NCBI GenBank assembly: GCA_049347715.1 | Contig: CP186339.1 | Location: forward strand, 1,612,001-1,676,000 | Source: Thalassotalea_B piscium_A | GTDB taxonomy: Bacteria > Pseudomonadota > Gammaproteobacteria > Enterobacterales > Alteromonadaceae | Length of the DNA stretch: 64,000 nt | Reading direction: 5' to 3' | Shown here: in pieces, positions 25,136 to 35,700 of the stretch | How positions within the stretch are numbered: position 1 is the first letter of the stretch | Layout: each line of letters begins with the position of its first letter | Program-made: the position numbers and the translations under genes | The notes under the pieces: model-generated | Databases searched by the model: none | Seen by the model: only the letters and a program-made list of their open reading frames with translations | What the model was told of the DNA's origin: nothing

Positions 25136-26607
25136 AGTTGTCTTTATATCAACGGTTATCATTATCACTACTTGTTGTTTTTGTACTTATTATTAGTTTT
25201 ATCATTTTTTGGTCTTTACACTTAACTAAAAATACACGTTATGAATCAGAACAACAATTACATTTATCATTAGCGGCTAATCTTGCCCGTGACAATCCTT
25301 TACTACAGGAAGGCGTTTATGATCATGATGCGCTTAAAAATTTATTTCATACCTTAATGGTATTAGGGCCTGCGTTTGAGTTTTATTTTGTTTCGCCAAC
25401 AGGTGAGATACTTACACATTCCATCAGTCCATCAAGAATTAAACGTAATTCGATAAGTATTAAACCCATTGTCGATTTAACACAAAACTTATTACCTTTA
25501 CCTGTTTACGGTGATGATCCACAAGATCTAGAGCACCAAAAAATATTTTCTGCAGCGCCAGTGATCAATCATTCCAAACTACAAGGGTATCTTTATGTCA
25601 TTGTTACAGGACAACGTTATGAATCAATTTTTAATCGTCAACAAGAAGGTAAAACGTTAGAAATTTCGTTATTGATTATGGCGGCAGCCTTGCTGTTTTT
25701 ATTTATTGTTACTTTAGTTGTTTTTAGAGCATTTACAGTGCCGTTAAGAAAACTTAATAGTGAAATGCGTGCATTAGAAAAAGTAGGCTTTGCAAATAAT
25801 AAAATAAATATAACCCATTGGAATACATCGGGAAACAATGAAGTTTATCAGTTAGGTACGACATTTGAAAAAATGGTGTTTCAAATTAACGAGCAATTAG
25901 CTCAGTTAAAAACCAGTGATAAAAAACGTCGAGAAATTTTAACTGATATTTCTCATGATTTACGCACTCCATTATCATCATTACAAGGCTATATCGAAAC
26001 CCTGGCTTTGAAAGGTGATAGCTTAGATCAAGCACAAAGACAGTCTTATATCGATACGGCATTTAAAAATTGCCAGCAATTAAATAAATTAATTGACCAA
26101 ATATTTGAGCTTGCACATCTTGAAAGTGGGCAAGTTTCATTAAATTTAGAGAATTTTAATTTAACTGAATTACTCTATGATATTACAGCAAAATTTAGAT
26201 TAAAGGCTCAGCAAAAAGATATTTCATTAGCAATATTGCCACATTGCGAAAACCCCATTGTCTATAGTGATATAGCGAAACTTGAGCGGGTATTAACTAA
26301 CTTAATTGATAATGCGATCCGTCATACGCAACCGCATGGAAAAATTGTTTTATCAATAACTGATTTAGATGATAATTCATGTAAGATTGCTGTTTATGAT
26401 AATGGTAGTGGCATTAAAAATAATGAACTAGCTTATATTTTTGACACGCGTTATCGGGCAAGTAATGCGACAGAATCAAAAGGTATTCACTGTGGCTTTG
26501 GTTTAGCCATAACTAAGAAGTTACTTGAAATATTAAAAAGTGATATCAGTGTTACAAGTGAATTAGGTAAGGGGACAGAGTTTTCATTTAAGTTACGTTT
26601 AACTTAA
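25132..26607 (+). CDS. Two-component sensor histidine kinase
   Basis: This 491-residue inner membrane kinase has TM1 at about 11-29, a periplasmic sensor region at about 30-177, and TM2 at about 178-198. A HAMP linker and the HisKA domain with phosphoacceptor His275 (DISHDLRTPLSS) follow. The ATPase domain has the N box (LTNLIDNAIRHT), G1 (YDNGSGI) and G2 (GFGLAITKKL). It is co-transcribed with the response regulator (4-bp overlap). The ligand sensed by the periplasmic region is unknown. Confidence 0.95.
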   Translation: MKLSLYQRLSLSLLVVFVLIISFIIFWSLHLTKNTRYESEQQLHLSLAANLARDNPLLQEGVYDHDALKNLFHTLMVLGPAFEFYFVSPTGEILTHSISPSRIKRNSISIKPIVDLTQNLLPLPVYGDDPQDLEHQKIFSAAPVINHSKLQGYLYVIVTGQRYESIFNRQQEGKTLEISLLIMAAALLFLFIVTLVVFRAFTVPLRKLNSEMRALEKVGFANNKINITHWNTSGNNEVYQLGTTFEKMVFQINEQLAQLKTSDKKRREILTDISHDLRTPLSSLQGYIETLALKGDSLDQAQRQSYIDTAFKNCQQLNKLIDQIFELAHLESGQVSLNLENFNLTELLYDITAKFRLKAQQKDISLAILPHCENPIVYSDIAKLERVLTNLIDNAIRHTQPHGKIVLSITDLDDNSCKIAVYDNGSGIKNNELAYIFDTRYRASNATESKGIHCGFGLAITKKLLEILKSDISVTSELGKGTEFSFKLRLT

Positions 26608-26680
26608 TTAGAGAAGATAATGATCGAGTTTTGTATCAATATTTCCTAAAATAACGCAAAGCATTAAAAAAGGAACTGTT

Positions 26681-27475
26681 GTGAAAATTAAATTATTCTG
26701 TTGTTTGATGGTGTTAACACTTTGTGCATGTACTAAATCGTCAACTGGCAGAAGCCAAATTATGCTTTTTTCAAATAATGAGCTCAATAAAATGGGTGAG
26801 CAATCATTTGAAGAGATGAAACAAAAACAAAAAATATCTCAAGACCAAGTCCTTAATAATTATGTGTATTGTGTTGCAAATAAAATTACTGAAAATGTAC
26901 CTAAAAGTGTGCATGACGGAGCTTGGGAAGTTGTTGTCTTTGATTCAGAGCAAATTAATGCCTTTGCATTACCGGGCGGGAAAATAGGTGTTTACACCGG
27001 TATTTTGAATGTAGCAGAAGATCAGGATCAACTTGCAGCAATAATTGGACATGAAGTGGGCCATGTCATTGAACATCATTCTAACGAACGTTTGTCGTCT
27101 AATCAGTTAGTGCAGGTGGGCGCAGTGGCTGGAGAAGCGATACTTTCGCAATCTGGCGTAGAAAATAAAGAGCTTTATATGATGGCAGGTATGGGGATTG
27201 CTAAATATGGTTTTCTTATGCCATATAGCCGTTCGCATGAAAGTGAAGCGGATATTGTTGGCCAAGACTTGATGGCTAAATCGGGTTTTTTACCTGAAGC
27301 GGCAATAACACTTTGGCAAAATATGGCTAAAATTAGTAAAAGCGCGCCACCTGAATTTTTATCGACTCACCCATCAAACAGTACGCGGATAGATGACTTA
27401 ACGCGTCATTTACCTCAAGCACAAAAATATTATACCCCAACTAATAAGCCAAATTGTGTCAAGCCGAATTCATAA
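26681..27475 (+). CDS. M48 family metalloprotease lipoprotein
   Basis: A 264-residue lipoprotein with lipobox LCAC (Cys17) and an M48 peptidase domain. The zinc site is HEVGH (124-128), with a downstream acidic HESEAD stretch (186-191) providing the third ligand. This is the architecture of periplasmic/outer-membrane proteases such as LoiP and YcaL, which degrade misfolded envelope proteins; YfgC/BepA is related but larger. GTG at 26681 follows AAAGGAAC. It sits 73 bp after the sensor kinase and may share envelope-stress regulation, which is inferred from position. Confidence 0.93.
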   Translation: MKIKLFCCLMVLTLCACTKSSTGRSQIMLFSNNELNKMGEQSFEEMKQKQKISQDQVLNNYVYCVANKITENVPKSVHDGAWEVVVFDSEQINAFALPGGKIGVYTGILNVAEDQDQLAAIIGHEVGHVIEHHSNERLSSNQLVQVGAVAGEAILSQSGVENKELYMMAGMGIAKYGFLMPYSRSHESEADIVGQDLMAKSGFLPEAAITLWQNMAKISKSAPPEFLSTHPSNSTRIDDLTRHLPQAQKYYTPTNKPNCVKPNS

Positions 27476-27494
27476 CACATTCGTTTGTTTTAAT

Positions 27495-27524
27495 AAAATC
27501 TGACATTTATGTCGGATTTTTTTG
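27495..27524. terminator. Intrinsic terminator after the M48 protease gene
   Basis: AAAATCTGACA and TGTCGGATTTT form an 11-bp stem (one G-U pair) with loop TTTA and further T residues. The rest of the gap to 27725 holds no gene; a perfect 7-bp hairpin lies at 27637-27654. Confidence 0.88.
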
Positions 27525-27725
27525 TTAAAGAGCAAGTACACTTTTTAATGGAGGGGATTTGCCGCAATTTATTGTTTTAATTGAACCAGTTCAAATATTG
27601 AATTAGCGGTGGCAAAAGCAAGCTACATAAGATAATAATGGTGAACGCACCATTTAGCGCTTTGACAGGGTTACTGCCGCTATGCGCTAGTTGGGTTATT
27701 TCGTCTTTATTTTTTAATTAGATTT

Positions 27726-29060
27726 TTATTTAGTCATTCGCCAGAAAGTAAATGAAGCAACAAAAAACAGGATCATTGGATAAAAAGCGCTAACAACCAC
27801 TTCTACAGGAGATAAGCCTAAGGTAGCACCTAAAAGTAATGCTTGTGCGCCATACGGTAATAAACCTTGGTTAATACAGGCGAATATATCGAGTAAACTT
27901 GCTGATTGTGCTGGCGATATATTGCCATCTGTTGCTAAGTCTTTAGCTGTTTCACCGGTGATAATTATTGATACGGTATTGTTAGCGGTAAAAAAATTAC
28001 AACTAAATGCTAAAGCTGCAATACCAATACCTGAAGCCCGCTTATCATTTTTTGGACTGATTTTTTTAGCCATACGTTCAACTAAATCCGTGAGTGCAGC
28101 AAGGCCACCTTGTCGTCTGGCAAGTTCACTTAATCCACCAATGAACAATGCCAGAATAAATATATCCTGCATACTGGCAAAACCTTGATTAATATCACTA
28201 ACCCATGCACTTAGCTGGTAGTCATTGGTGAACATACCAATGACTGCGGCGAGTATGATACCCACAATTAATACTGCAAAGACATTAACCCCCATTAATG
28301 CGAGAGCTAATATAGTGACGTAAGGGATCAAACCAATAACTGAAACATCAGCGGCTAACTGGTGGGGAATCGTTGTACCAATTAAGCTATAAATAACAAT
28401 ACAGGCGATAGCTGCAGGAATAGCAAATTTAAAATTAACTTTAAATTTGTCTTTCATTTGCGCCCCCTGACTTCGTGTAGAGGCAATTGTAGTATCAGAA
28501 ATAATAGATAAATTATCACCGAAGATGGCTCCTGAAATGATACAACCGGCAACAACACCGGCATCTAAGTTGGCACTTTCAATAAAACCGAGTGCAATTG
28601 GTGCGATAGCGGCAATGGTGCCCATTGATGTACCCATTGCTGTGGATAAAAAGGCGGCAACAATAAATAAGCCGGGTAATAAAAGGTAGTCGGGGAAAAT
28701 AGATAATCCTAATTGTACACTTGCATCAACACTCCCCGTCGCTTTAGCGACAGTAGCAAAAGCGCCAGCAAGGAGATAAATCACACACATGGTAATAATA
28801 TTTTGGTGGCCAGCCCCTTCAATAAATTGGCTTACTTTGTCATTTAAACTTTCTTTACCTAAATAAATGGCAAAAAGGACAGCGGGAATGATGGCAATAC
28901 TGGCAGGGAGCTGATAAAAAGCAAACTCTTGTCCTTGTAATGTTAAGACTATCCCCGTGCCTAAAAATAGAACTAAGAAGAGAACAAATGGCAGTAAACT
29001 GCTTAATCGCTTCTCTATTGGGGAATTAATTGCAAGATCTCTAGTGCTATCATCAGCCAT
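27726..29060 (-). CDS. Na+/H+ antiporter, NhaC family
   Basis: This 444-residue polytopic membrane protein belongs to the NhaC/ion transporter superfamily. The conserved STAMGTSMGTIAAIAPIAL stretch and the AGAIFGDNLSIISDTTIAST motif are present; the latter is the hallmark of NhaC-type antiporters. About eleven hydrophobic segments are visible. The ATG at 29060 is preferred over a TTG 12 nt upstream. Marine bacteria use such carriers for sodium export and pH homeostasis. The exact substrate could also be an organic ion exchanged with protons, as in some NhaC relatives. Confidence 0.88.
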   Translation of the reverse strand: MADDSTRDLAINSPIEKRLSSLLPFVLFLVLFLGTGIVLTLQGQEFAFYQLPASIAIIPAVLFAIYLGKESLNDKVSQFIEGAGHQNIITMCVIYLLAGAFATVAKATGSVDASVQLGLSIFPDYLLLPGLFIVAAFLSTAMGTSMGTIAAIAPIALGFIESANLDAGVVAGCIISGAIFGDNLSIISDTTIASTRSQGAQMKDKFKVNFKFAIPAAIACIVIYSLIGTTIPHQLAADVSVIGLIPYVTILALALMGVNVFAVLIVGIILAAVIGMFTNDYQLSAWVSDINQGFASMQDIFILALFIGGLSELARRQGGLAALTDLVERMAKKISPKNDKRASGIGIAALAFSCNFFTANNTVSIIITGETAKDLATDGNISPAQSASLLDIFACINQGLLPYGAQALLLGATLGLSPVEVVVSAFYPMILFFVASFTFWRMTK

Positions 29061-29425
29061 TAAGTGTCTCAATTTATTGTATTTGTTATAATATAAAATC
29101 AGACTATAACAAAAAAATTAATTAAACGGCTAATAAATGTTACGACTGAAAGTAAAGTATCAATGTGAAACTGCGCAGTGAACATTCGGCTAAATGAATT
29201 TGATACACTTAATGGCAATCTTTATTACTTAGCTCAAAAACACCAAGTTAACACACTGGTATTAGCTTAGTGTTTGATATGTTTATCAGTAAAGTTAAAT
29301 CGCTAAAAAGAAAGGATTTGTTAAAAATAATACTAAAAATGCACGCTCAGCTCTACAGAATGTATGATAATTATGTTATTATCTCGCGAATTTTTTATCG
29401 CAAACTTAAACAATAAGTGAATTAC
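29061..29425. other. Intergenic gap between nhaC-like gene and fklB
   Basis: A+T-rich divergent promoter region of 365 bp. I see no open frame, tRNA, repeat of note or terminator-grade hairpin. A TATGATAAT element at about 29364-29372 could be part of the fklB promoter, but no clear -35 is seen. Confidence 0.5.
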
Positions 29426-30049
29426 ATGTCTGAAAATACATTCGAAACGATTGAACAACGCGTAAGTTATGGCGTAGGTCGTCAATTAGGTGACCAACTA
29501 CGTAATAACCCTTTTAAAGACTTTGACGTATCAGCAGTGCAAGCTGGCTTAGCCGATGCAATTGCAAATGTTGCTAGTCAAGTTTCAGACGAAGATTTAA
29601 ATGAAGCTTTTTCTGTAGTGTCTCAAAAATTACAGGAATTAGAGCAAGCAGCAGCTAAAGAAAAATCAGCTGAAGGCGAAGCTTATTTAGCTGAAAATGC
29701 AAAACGTGAAGAAGTTACGGTAACTGACTCAGGTTTACAGTATGAAGTATTAACAACAGGTGAAGGTGAAAAACCTACTGCGCAAAGCACAGTACGTACT
29801 CATTATCATGGAACTTTCATCAACGGTGACGTATTTGATAGTTCATATGACCGTGGTCAACCTGCAGAGTTTCCAGTTGGTGGCGTTATCGCTGGTTGGA
29901 CTGAAGCATTACAAATGATGGCTGTAGGTTCAAAATGGCGTTTATATGTACCTTATAACTTAGCATATGGAGAGCGTGGCTCTCAGGGCGCAATCCCTCC
30001 TTATGCAACATTGGTATTTGATGTTGAGTTGTTAGACATCATCAGCTAA
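29426..30049 (+). CDS. fklB: FKBP-type peptidyl-prolyl cis-trans isomerase
   Basis: A 207-residue protein with an N-terminal dimerisation domain (YGVGRQLGDQLR, about 15-100) and a C-terminal FKBP domain of about 100 residues (VRTHYHGTFINGDVFDSSYDR, split here as VRTHYHGTFI and GDVFDSS; then GVIAGWTEALQMM, YVPYNLAYG, PPYATLVFDVEL). It matches E. coli FklB, a proline isomerase folding chaperone. ATG 29426 is chosen over a GTG 9 nt earlier. It lacks a signal peptide. A strong terminator follows. Confidence 0.94.
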   Translation: MSENTFETIEQRVSYGVGRQLGDQLRNNPFKDFDVSAVQAGLADAIANVASQVSDEDLNEAFSVVSQKLQELEQAAAKEKSAEGEAYLAENAKREEVTVTDSGLQYEVLTTGEGEKPTAQSTVRTHYHGTFINGDVFDSSYDRGQPAEFPVGGVIAGWTEALQMMAVGSKWRLYVPYNLAYGERGSQGAIPPYATLVFDVELLDIIS

Positions 30050-30063
30050 TTGCTTAGATGATT

Positions 30064-30089
30064 AAAGCCCTCTGTTGAGGGCTTTTTTA
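30064..30089 (+). terminator. Intrinsic terminator after fklB
   Basis: AAAGCCCTC and GAGGGCTTT form a 9-bp stem with loop TGTT, followed by TTTT. The next gene starts only 14 bp later, so it must be read through or have its promoter within the fklB end. Confidence 0.92.
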
Positions 30090-30102
30090 TGGGTTAAATA
30101 AA

Positions 30103-30540
30103 ATGCTAAAACAAAGGTTACAAAGATTTTGTCAAGGTTATGTGCAGTGTTTTAAGCACTACGATATTAAAACGTTACAAAATTACTATCAAATACCTTG
30201 TACATTAAGTATGCCGGATAATTTGATCTTGGTTTCTTCAGAGAAAATCTTTGAACAGGAATTTTTGCAAATATATACGCAATTAAAAGATGCAGGCACC
30301 ACTGACTTTAGTTTTAGTGATATCAGTTATACCCAAGTTAATGAGTCATTGACCTTATTAGGGGGGAAATGGCGTTTTTTTAATAGCGAGCAAGAAATCT
30401 TTGCTGAATTTTTTGCTTGTTATCATTTGTTTCAAGAAGAAAACAAGATAATTATTGTCAATGTGATGTCTCATGAAGTAGATCATAGCGTGACATTTAC
30501 TGAAAAATTAGTATCCATTGTAGCATCAGAACAAGAGTAA
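30103..30540 (+). CDS. NTF2-like protein of unknown function
   Basis: This 145-residue soluble protein resembles the NTF2/SnoaL-like cone fold. An N-terminal helical region (LQRFCQGYVQCFKHYDIKTLQNYY) is followed by TLSMPDNLILVSS and repeated beta-type stretches (SYTQVNESLTLLGGKWRFF, EIFAEFFACYHLF). No catalytic residues can be assigned. It lies 8 bp before dapB and is likely co-transcribed with it. Assignment to the fold is tentative; function is unknown. Confidence 0.6.
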   Translation: MLKQRLQRFCQGYVQCFKHYDIKTLQNYYQIPCTLSMPDNLILVSSEKIFEQEFLQIYTQLKDAGTTDFSFSDISYTQVNESLTLLGGKWRFFNSEQEIFAEFFACYHLFQEENKIIIVNVMSHEVDHSVTFTEKLVSIVASEQE

Positions 30541-30548
30541 TAAATTAG

Positions 30549-31355
30549 ATGAAAGTAAAAGTAGCAATTCTAGGTTGTAGTGGTCGTATGGGACGAAACC
30601 TTATTCAAGCGGCACATGAACATCAATCCGTTGAACTCGTTGGTGGAAGCGTACGCGCCTCGTCCTCATTTGCTGGTTTTGATCTAGGTGAACTTGCGGG
30701 TATAGGAGCCATTAATATCAATGCAGTAACAGATAAAGCTGATTTAGTTGATGCAGATGTCTTTATTGATTTTACATCGATTGAATCGACGCTTGAAAAT
30801 ATTACCTGGTGTCAACAACATCAGAAAGCATTGGTTATTGGTACTACAGGATTTACTGAAGAACAAGTTGCTTTGATAAAAACGGCGGGTGAAAGCATGG
30901 CCGTACTCTTAGCGCCTAACACCAGTGTTGGCGTTAATTTAATGTTCAAATTATTAGAGATTACCGCAAAAGCCATTGGTGACTATACTGATATTGAAAT
31001 ATTTGAAGCTCATCATAGGTTCAAAAAGGATGCTCCTTCTGGTACTGCCGTTAAAATGGGGCAAGTAATTGCTGATACTTTAGGAAGAGATCTGTCTCAA
31101 TGTGCGGTTTATGGTCGAGAGGGTATTACGGGTGAACGAGATAAAAACACCATAGGTTTTGCAACGGTAAGAGCCGGAGACATTGTTGGTGAACATACGG
31201 CTTTTTTTGCTGATCTAGGTGAGCGCTTGGAAATAACCCATAAAGCGAGTTCTAGAATGACATTTGCATTAGGTGCAATAAGAGCTGCCTTTTGGATCAG
31301 TAATGCACCAAAAGGTTACTACGATATGCAAGATGTATTAGGTTTAAAAGACTAA
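30549..31355 (+). CDS. dapB: 4-hydroxy-tetrahydrodipicolinate reductase
   Basis: A 268-residue DapB, the NAD(P)H-dependent enzyme of lysine and meso-diaminopimelate synthesis. The nucleotide-binding motif is GCSGRMGRNL near the N-terminus. DFTSIESTLENI and GTTGFTEEQ flank the cofactor site, and the catalytic signature EAHHRFKKDAPSGTA is intact. Start and length match the family. It precedes carAB by 255 bp, as is common in this order. Confidence 0.97.
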   Translation: MKVKVAILGCSGRMGRNLIQAAHEHQSVELVGGSVRASSSFAGFDLGELAGIGAININAVTDKADLVDADVFIDFTSIESTLENITWCQQHQKALVIGTTGFTEEQVALIKTAGESMAVLLAPNTSVGVNLMFKLLEITAKAIGDYTDIEIFEAHHRFKKDAPSGTAVKMGQVIADTLGRDLSQCAVYGREGITGERDKNTIGFATVRAGDIVGEHTAFFADLGERLEITHKASSRMTFALGAIRAAFWISNAPKGYYDMQDVLGLKD

Positions 31356-31610
31356 ATTTACGTACAAATTTTTTAGCAAAGTATTACTTTTAACGGTTAT
31401 GTTATCAAACCTGAAAAAAGTAATGGTTTTTACATTTTATACTAGACGAAAGGGCCGCTTAAGCGTAAAATAAGTGGATTTTGTCAAAAATTTACCGATT
31501 CGGTTTTTTTGGCATTTTTTCTGTGCTTTTATTGAAAAGCTTTTGTACTTAATGTTGAATGTTTTTAATTATTCTTTCATTAGGTTTCTTTCTTCTTTAC
31601 GGAGGTTAAA

Positions 31611-32741
31611 TTGACTAAATCTGCCATTTTGGTGCTTGAAGACGGCACTGTATTTAAGGGCACTGCTATTGGTGCAGAAGGTTCGGCTGTTGGTGAGGTA
31701 GTGTTTAACACTGCTATGACCGGTTACCAAGAAATTCTCACTGATCCTTCTTACGCAGAACAAATTGTTACCCTTACTTATCCTCATATAGGAAATACAG
31801 GAACCAATAGTGAAGATGAAGAATCTTCAACGATTTGGGCAAAAGGTTTAGTTATTCGTGATTTACCTTTACTGGCAAGTAATTTTCGAAGTGAACAAAG
31901 TTTAAGCGAGTACTTGAAAAGCAATAATATTCTAGGTATCGCTGATATTGATACCCGTAAATTAACGCGAATTTTGCGTGAAAAAGGTAGCCAAAATGGT
32001 TGTATCTTAGCGGGTGATAACATTGATTCAGCAACAGCCTTAGCACAAGCACAAGCATTTCCTGGTTTAAAGGGAATGGACTTAGCCAAAGTGGTTTCTA
32101 CTAAAGAAAGTTATCAATGGACTGAAGGTAGTTGGGAACTTGGGAAAGGTCATGTAACACCTGAAAAGTCTAACTTTCATGTGGTTGCTTATGATTTTGG
32201 TGCTAAACGTAATATTCTACGTATGTTAGTTGATCGTGGTTGCAAACTAACGGTTGTACCAGCACAAACTTCATCAGCTGATGTATTAGCACTTAATCCG
32301 GATGGTATTTTTCTATCAAATGGCCCAGGAGACCCTGAGCCTTGTGATTATGCGATTAGCGCGATAAAAGATTTCCTAGCGACAGATATTCCAGTTTTTG
32401 GTATTTGTTTGGGACATCAATTGCTTGGTTTAGCTAGTGGCGCTAAAACAGTGAAAATGAAATTTGGCCATCATGGTGCTAACCATCCAGTAAAAGATTT
32501 TGACCGAGATGTTGTAATGATTACATCACAAAATCATGGGTTTGCTGTTGATGAACATAATTTACCTGCGAACTTAACCGTTACGCATAAATCATTATTT
32601 GATGGTTCATTACAAGGGATTCATCGTACCGATAAGCCTGCATTTAGTTTTCAAGGGCATCCGGAAGCAAGTCCTGGACCGCACGACGCTGCACCATTAT
32701 TTGATCATTTTATTGATTTAATCAAAGCAGCTAAAGCTTAA
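31611..32741 (+). CDS. carA: Carbamoyl-phosphate synthase small subunit
   Basis: This 376-residue glutaminase subunit supplies ammonia for carbamoyl phosphate, precursor of arginine and pyrimidines. It has the N-terminal small-subunit domain (VLEDGTVFKGTAIGAEG) and a C-terminal class I glutamine amidotransferase domain (nucleophile Cys in FGICLGHQLLG, SNGPGDPEP, His-Glu near GHPEASPG). The TTG start at 31611 is supported by GGAGG 5 nt upstream; from memory E. coli carA also starts with TTG. It precedes carB by 28 bp. The 255-bp leader likely holds its regulatory sites, but no clear ArgR or PurR box was identified. Confidence 0.97.
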   Translation: MTKSAILVLEDGTVFKGTAIGAEGSAVGEVVFNTAMTGYQEILTDPSYAEQIVTLTYPHIGNTGTNSEDEESSTIWAKGLVIRDLPLLASNFRSEQSLSEYLKSNNILGIADIDTRKLTRILREKGSQNGCILAGDNIDSATALAQAQAFPGLKGMDLAKVVSTKESYQWTEGSWELGKGHVTPEKSNFHVVAYDFGAKRNILRMLVDRGCKLTVVPAQTSSADVLALNPDGIFLSNGPGDPEPCDYAISAIKDFLATDIPVFGICLGHQLLGLASGAKTVKMKFGHHGANHPVKDFDRDVVMITSQNHGFAVDEHNLPANLTVTHKSLFDGSLQGIHRTDKPAFSFQGHPEASPGPHDAAPLFDHFIDLIKAAKA

Positions 32742-32769
32742 GCACTAGACAAGAGAGAGAATAGAGAAA

Positions 32770-35700
32770 ATGCCAAAACGTTCCGATTTAAAAAGTATCT
32801 TGATCTTAGGCGCTGGACCAATTGTTATCGGTCAAGCTTGTGAATTTGATTATTCGGGTGCACAAGCCTGTAAAGCCTTACGTGAAGAAGGTTACCGCGT
32901 TATTTTAGTTAACTCGAATCCCGCGACTATCATGACTGATCCTGAGATGGCTGATGCAACCTATATCGAGCCTATCCACTGGGAAGTTGTTCGTAAAATT
33001 ATTGAAAAAGAACGCCCTTGTGCGGTGTTACCAACTATGGGCGGTCAAACAGCTTTAAACTGTGCATTGGAGTTAGAAGCAAAAGGTGTATTAAAAGAAT
33101 TTAATGTTGAGATGATTGGTGCTACAGCGGATGCAATTGATAAAGCTGAAGACCGTTCTCGTTTTGACAAAGCAATGAAAGCTATTGGTTTAGAAACCCC
33201 TAGAGCTGAAATTGTACATACTATTGATGAAGCACACGCAACTTCTGAGCGTATTGGCTTTCCATGTATCATTCGTCCTTCATTTACTATGGGTGGCACT
33301 GGTGGTGGTATTGCTTATAACCGTGAAGAATTTGATGAAATTTGTACTCGTGGTTTAGATCTTTCACCAACCTCAGAATTATTAATTGATGAATCATTAA
33401 TTGGTTGGAAAGAGTATGAAATGGAAGTGGTGCGTGACAAAAATGATAACTGTATCATTATTTGTTCTATTGAAAACTTTGACCCTATGGGTATTCATAC
33501 CGGTGATTCAATCACGGTTGCTCCAGCGCAAACATTAACGGATAAAGAATATCAAATCATGCGTAACGCATCGATTGCAGTATTACGTGAAATTGGCGTT
33601 GAAACGGGTGGTTCAAACGTACAATTTGGTATTTGTCCTGATACTGGCCGTATGGTGATTATTGAGATGAACCCCCGGGTATCGCGCTCGTCAGCCTTAG
33701 CCTCTAAAGCGACAGGTTTCCCAATTGCTAAAATCGCCGCAAAACTTGCTGTCGGTTATACCCTTGACGAATTAACAAATGATATTACTGGTGGTGCAAC
33801 GCCAGCATCATTTGAACCAACAATCGATTATGTAGTTACTAAGATCCCACGTTTTAACTTTGAAAAATTTGCGGGTTCTGAAGACAGATTAACCACGCAA
33901 ATGAAATCTGTTGGTGAAGTAATGGCTATTGGCCGTAATCAACAAGAATCAATGCAAAAAGCATTACGTGGTTTAGAAGTGGGTGTAAATGGTTTCGACC
34001 CTATGGTTGATGTGACTAAGCCAGGAGCTAAAACCGCGATCATGCATGAATTGCAAGAAGCGGGTGCTGATCGCATTTGGTATATTGCAGATGCATTTCG
34101 TTTAGGACTGACCATTGATGACGTATTTAATGCAACTAAAGTTGACCCTTGGTTTTTAGTACAAATTGAAGATTTAGTTAAAGAAGAACAAAATGTCGCT
34201 GACGGTGGCATGGCAAGCTTAACGCCAGAATACCTTCGTAAATTAAAACGTAAAGGTTTTTCAGATGCACGTTTAGCTGATGTTATTGGTGTTTCTGAAA
34301 CTGAAATTCGTAAGAAGCGCCATAACGCAGAAATTTATCCAGTTTACAAACGGGTAGATACTTGTGCGGCGGAATTCAGTTCTGATACGGCTTACATGTA
34401 TTCAACATACGATGAAGAATGTGAAGCTAATCCTACTGATAATAAAAAGATTATGATTTTAGGTGGCGGCCCAAACAGAATCGGACAAGGTATTGAATTT
34501 GATTACTGTTGTGTACATGCTGCATTAGCACTTCGTGAAGATGGTTATGAAACTATCATGGTTAACTGTAACCCTGAAACAGTTTCTACTGATTACGATA
34601 CCTCTGACCGTTTATATTTTGAATCTATTACCTTTGAAGATGTACTTGAAATAGTTCGTGTTGAAAAACCTGAAGGTGTTATTGTCCAATATGGAGGTCA
34701 AACACCTCTAAAACTTGCTAGAGCATTAGAAGCCGCAGGTGTACCAATTATTGGCACCTCACCAGACGCAATAGATCGTGCAGAAGATAGAGAGCGCTTT
34801 CAACAAGCAGTTGAACGTTTAGGATTATTACAACCTGAAAATGCAACAGTAACATCACTTGATGAAGCAATGGCTAAAGCCGAAGCTATCGGATTTCCAT
34901 TAGTGGTTCGTCCATCTTATGTTTTAGGTGGTCGAGCAATGGAAATTGTTTATGATTTAGATGATTTACGTCGTTATATGACCGAAGCGGTAAGTGTTTC
35001 AAATGATTCACCTGTATTACTGGATCATTTCTTAGATGATGCCATCGAAGTGGATATTGATGTCATTTGTGATGGTACTGATGTGGTTGTTGGCGGTATT
35101 ATGCAACATATTGAACAAGCAGGGGTTCACTCTGGTGACTCAGCATGTTCTTTACCTGCTTATAGTTTAAGCCAAGAAGTTCAAGATGTAATGCGAAAAC
35201 AAGTGACTGCCTTAGCTTTTGAGCTAGGTGTAGTGGGCTTAATGAATACACAAATGGCAGTTAAAGACGGCGAAGTGTATTTGATTGAAGTTAATCCACG
35301 TGCAGCACGTACTGTTCCTTTTGTGTCAAAAGCAACGGGTGTTCCTTTAGCAAAAGTTGGCGCTAGAGTGATGGCAGGTAAAACACTTGCTGAATTGGGT
35401 ATTACTCATGAAGTGATCCCTCCATACTTTTCTGTTAAAGAAGTTGTTATTCCATTTAACAAGTTCCATGGAAGTGATCCATTAGTGGGACCTGAAATGC
35501 GTTCTACAGGTGAAGTTATGGGAGTAGGAAAAACGTTTGAAGAAGCTTACGCTAAAGCAAACTTAGGGGCAGGGGTTTCTGTGCCTAAATCAGGTCGCGC
35601 ATTAATTTCTGTACGTAATAGTGATAAAGAACGTGCACTTGAACTTGCTAAAGAAATGGTGGCATTAGGTTATGAACTTGATGCTACACATGGTACTGAA

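Noticed and set aside
27476..27725. Possible integron attC site (GTTGGGT near 27700)
   Set aside because: No matching inverse core site or paired arms of attC type, and no integrase or cassette array.
31356..31610. ArgR or PurR operator or attenuator in the carA leader
   Set aside because: Only weak partial resemblance (TGAATG near 31556; a 4-bp hairpin before T-run at 31500); not supportable by eye.
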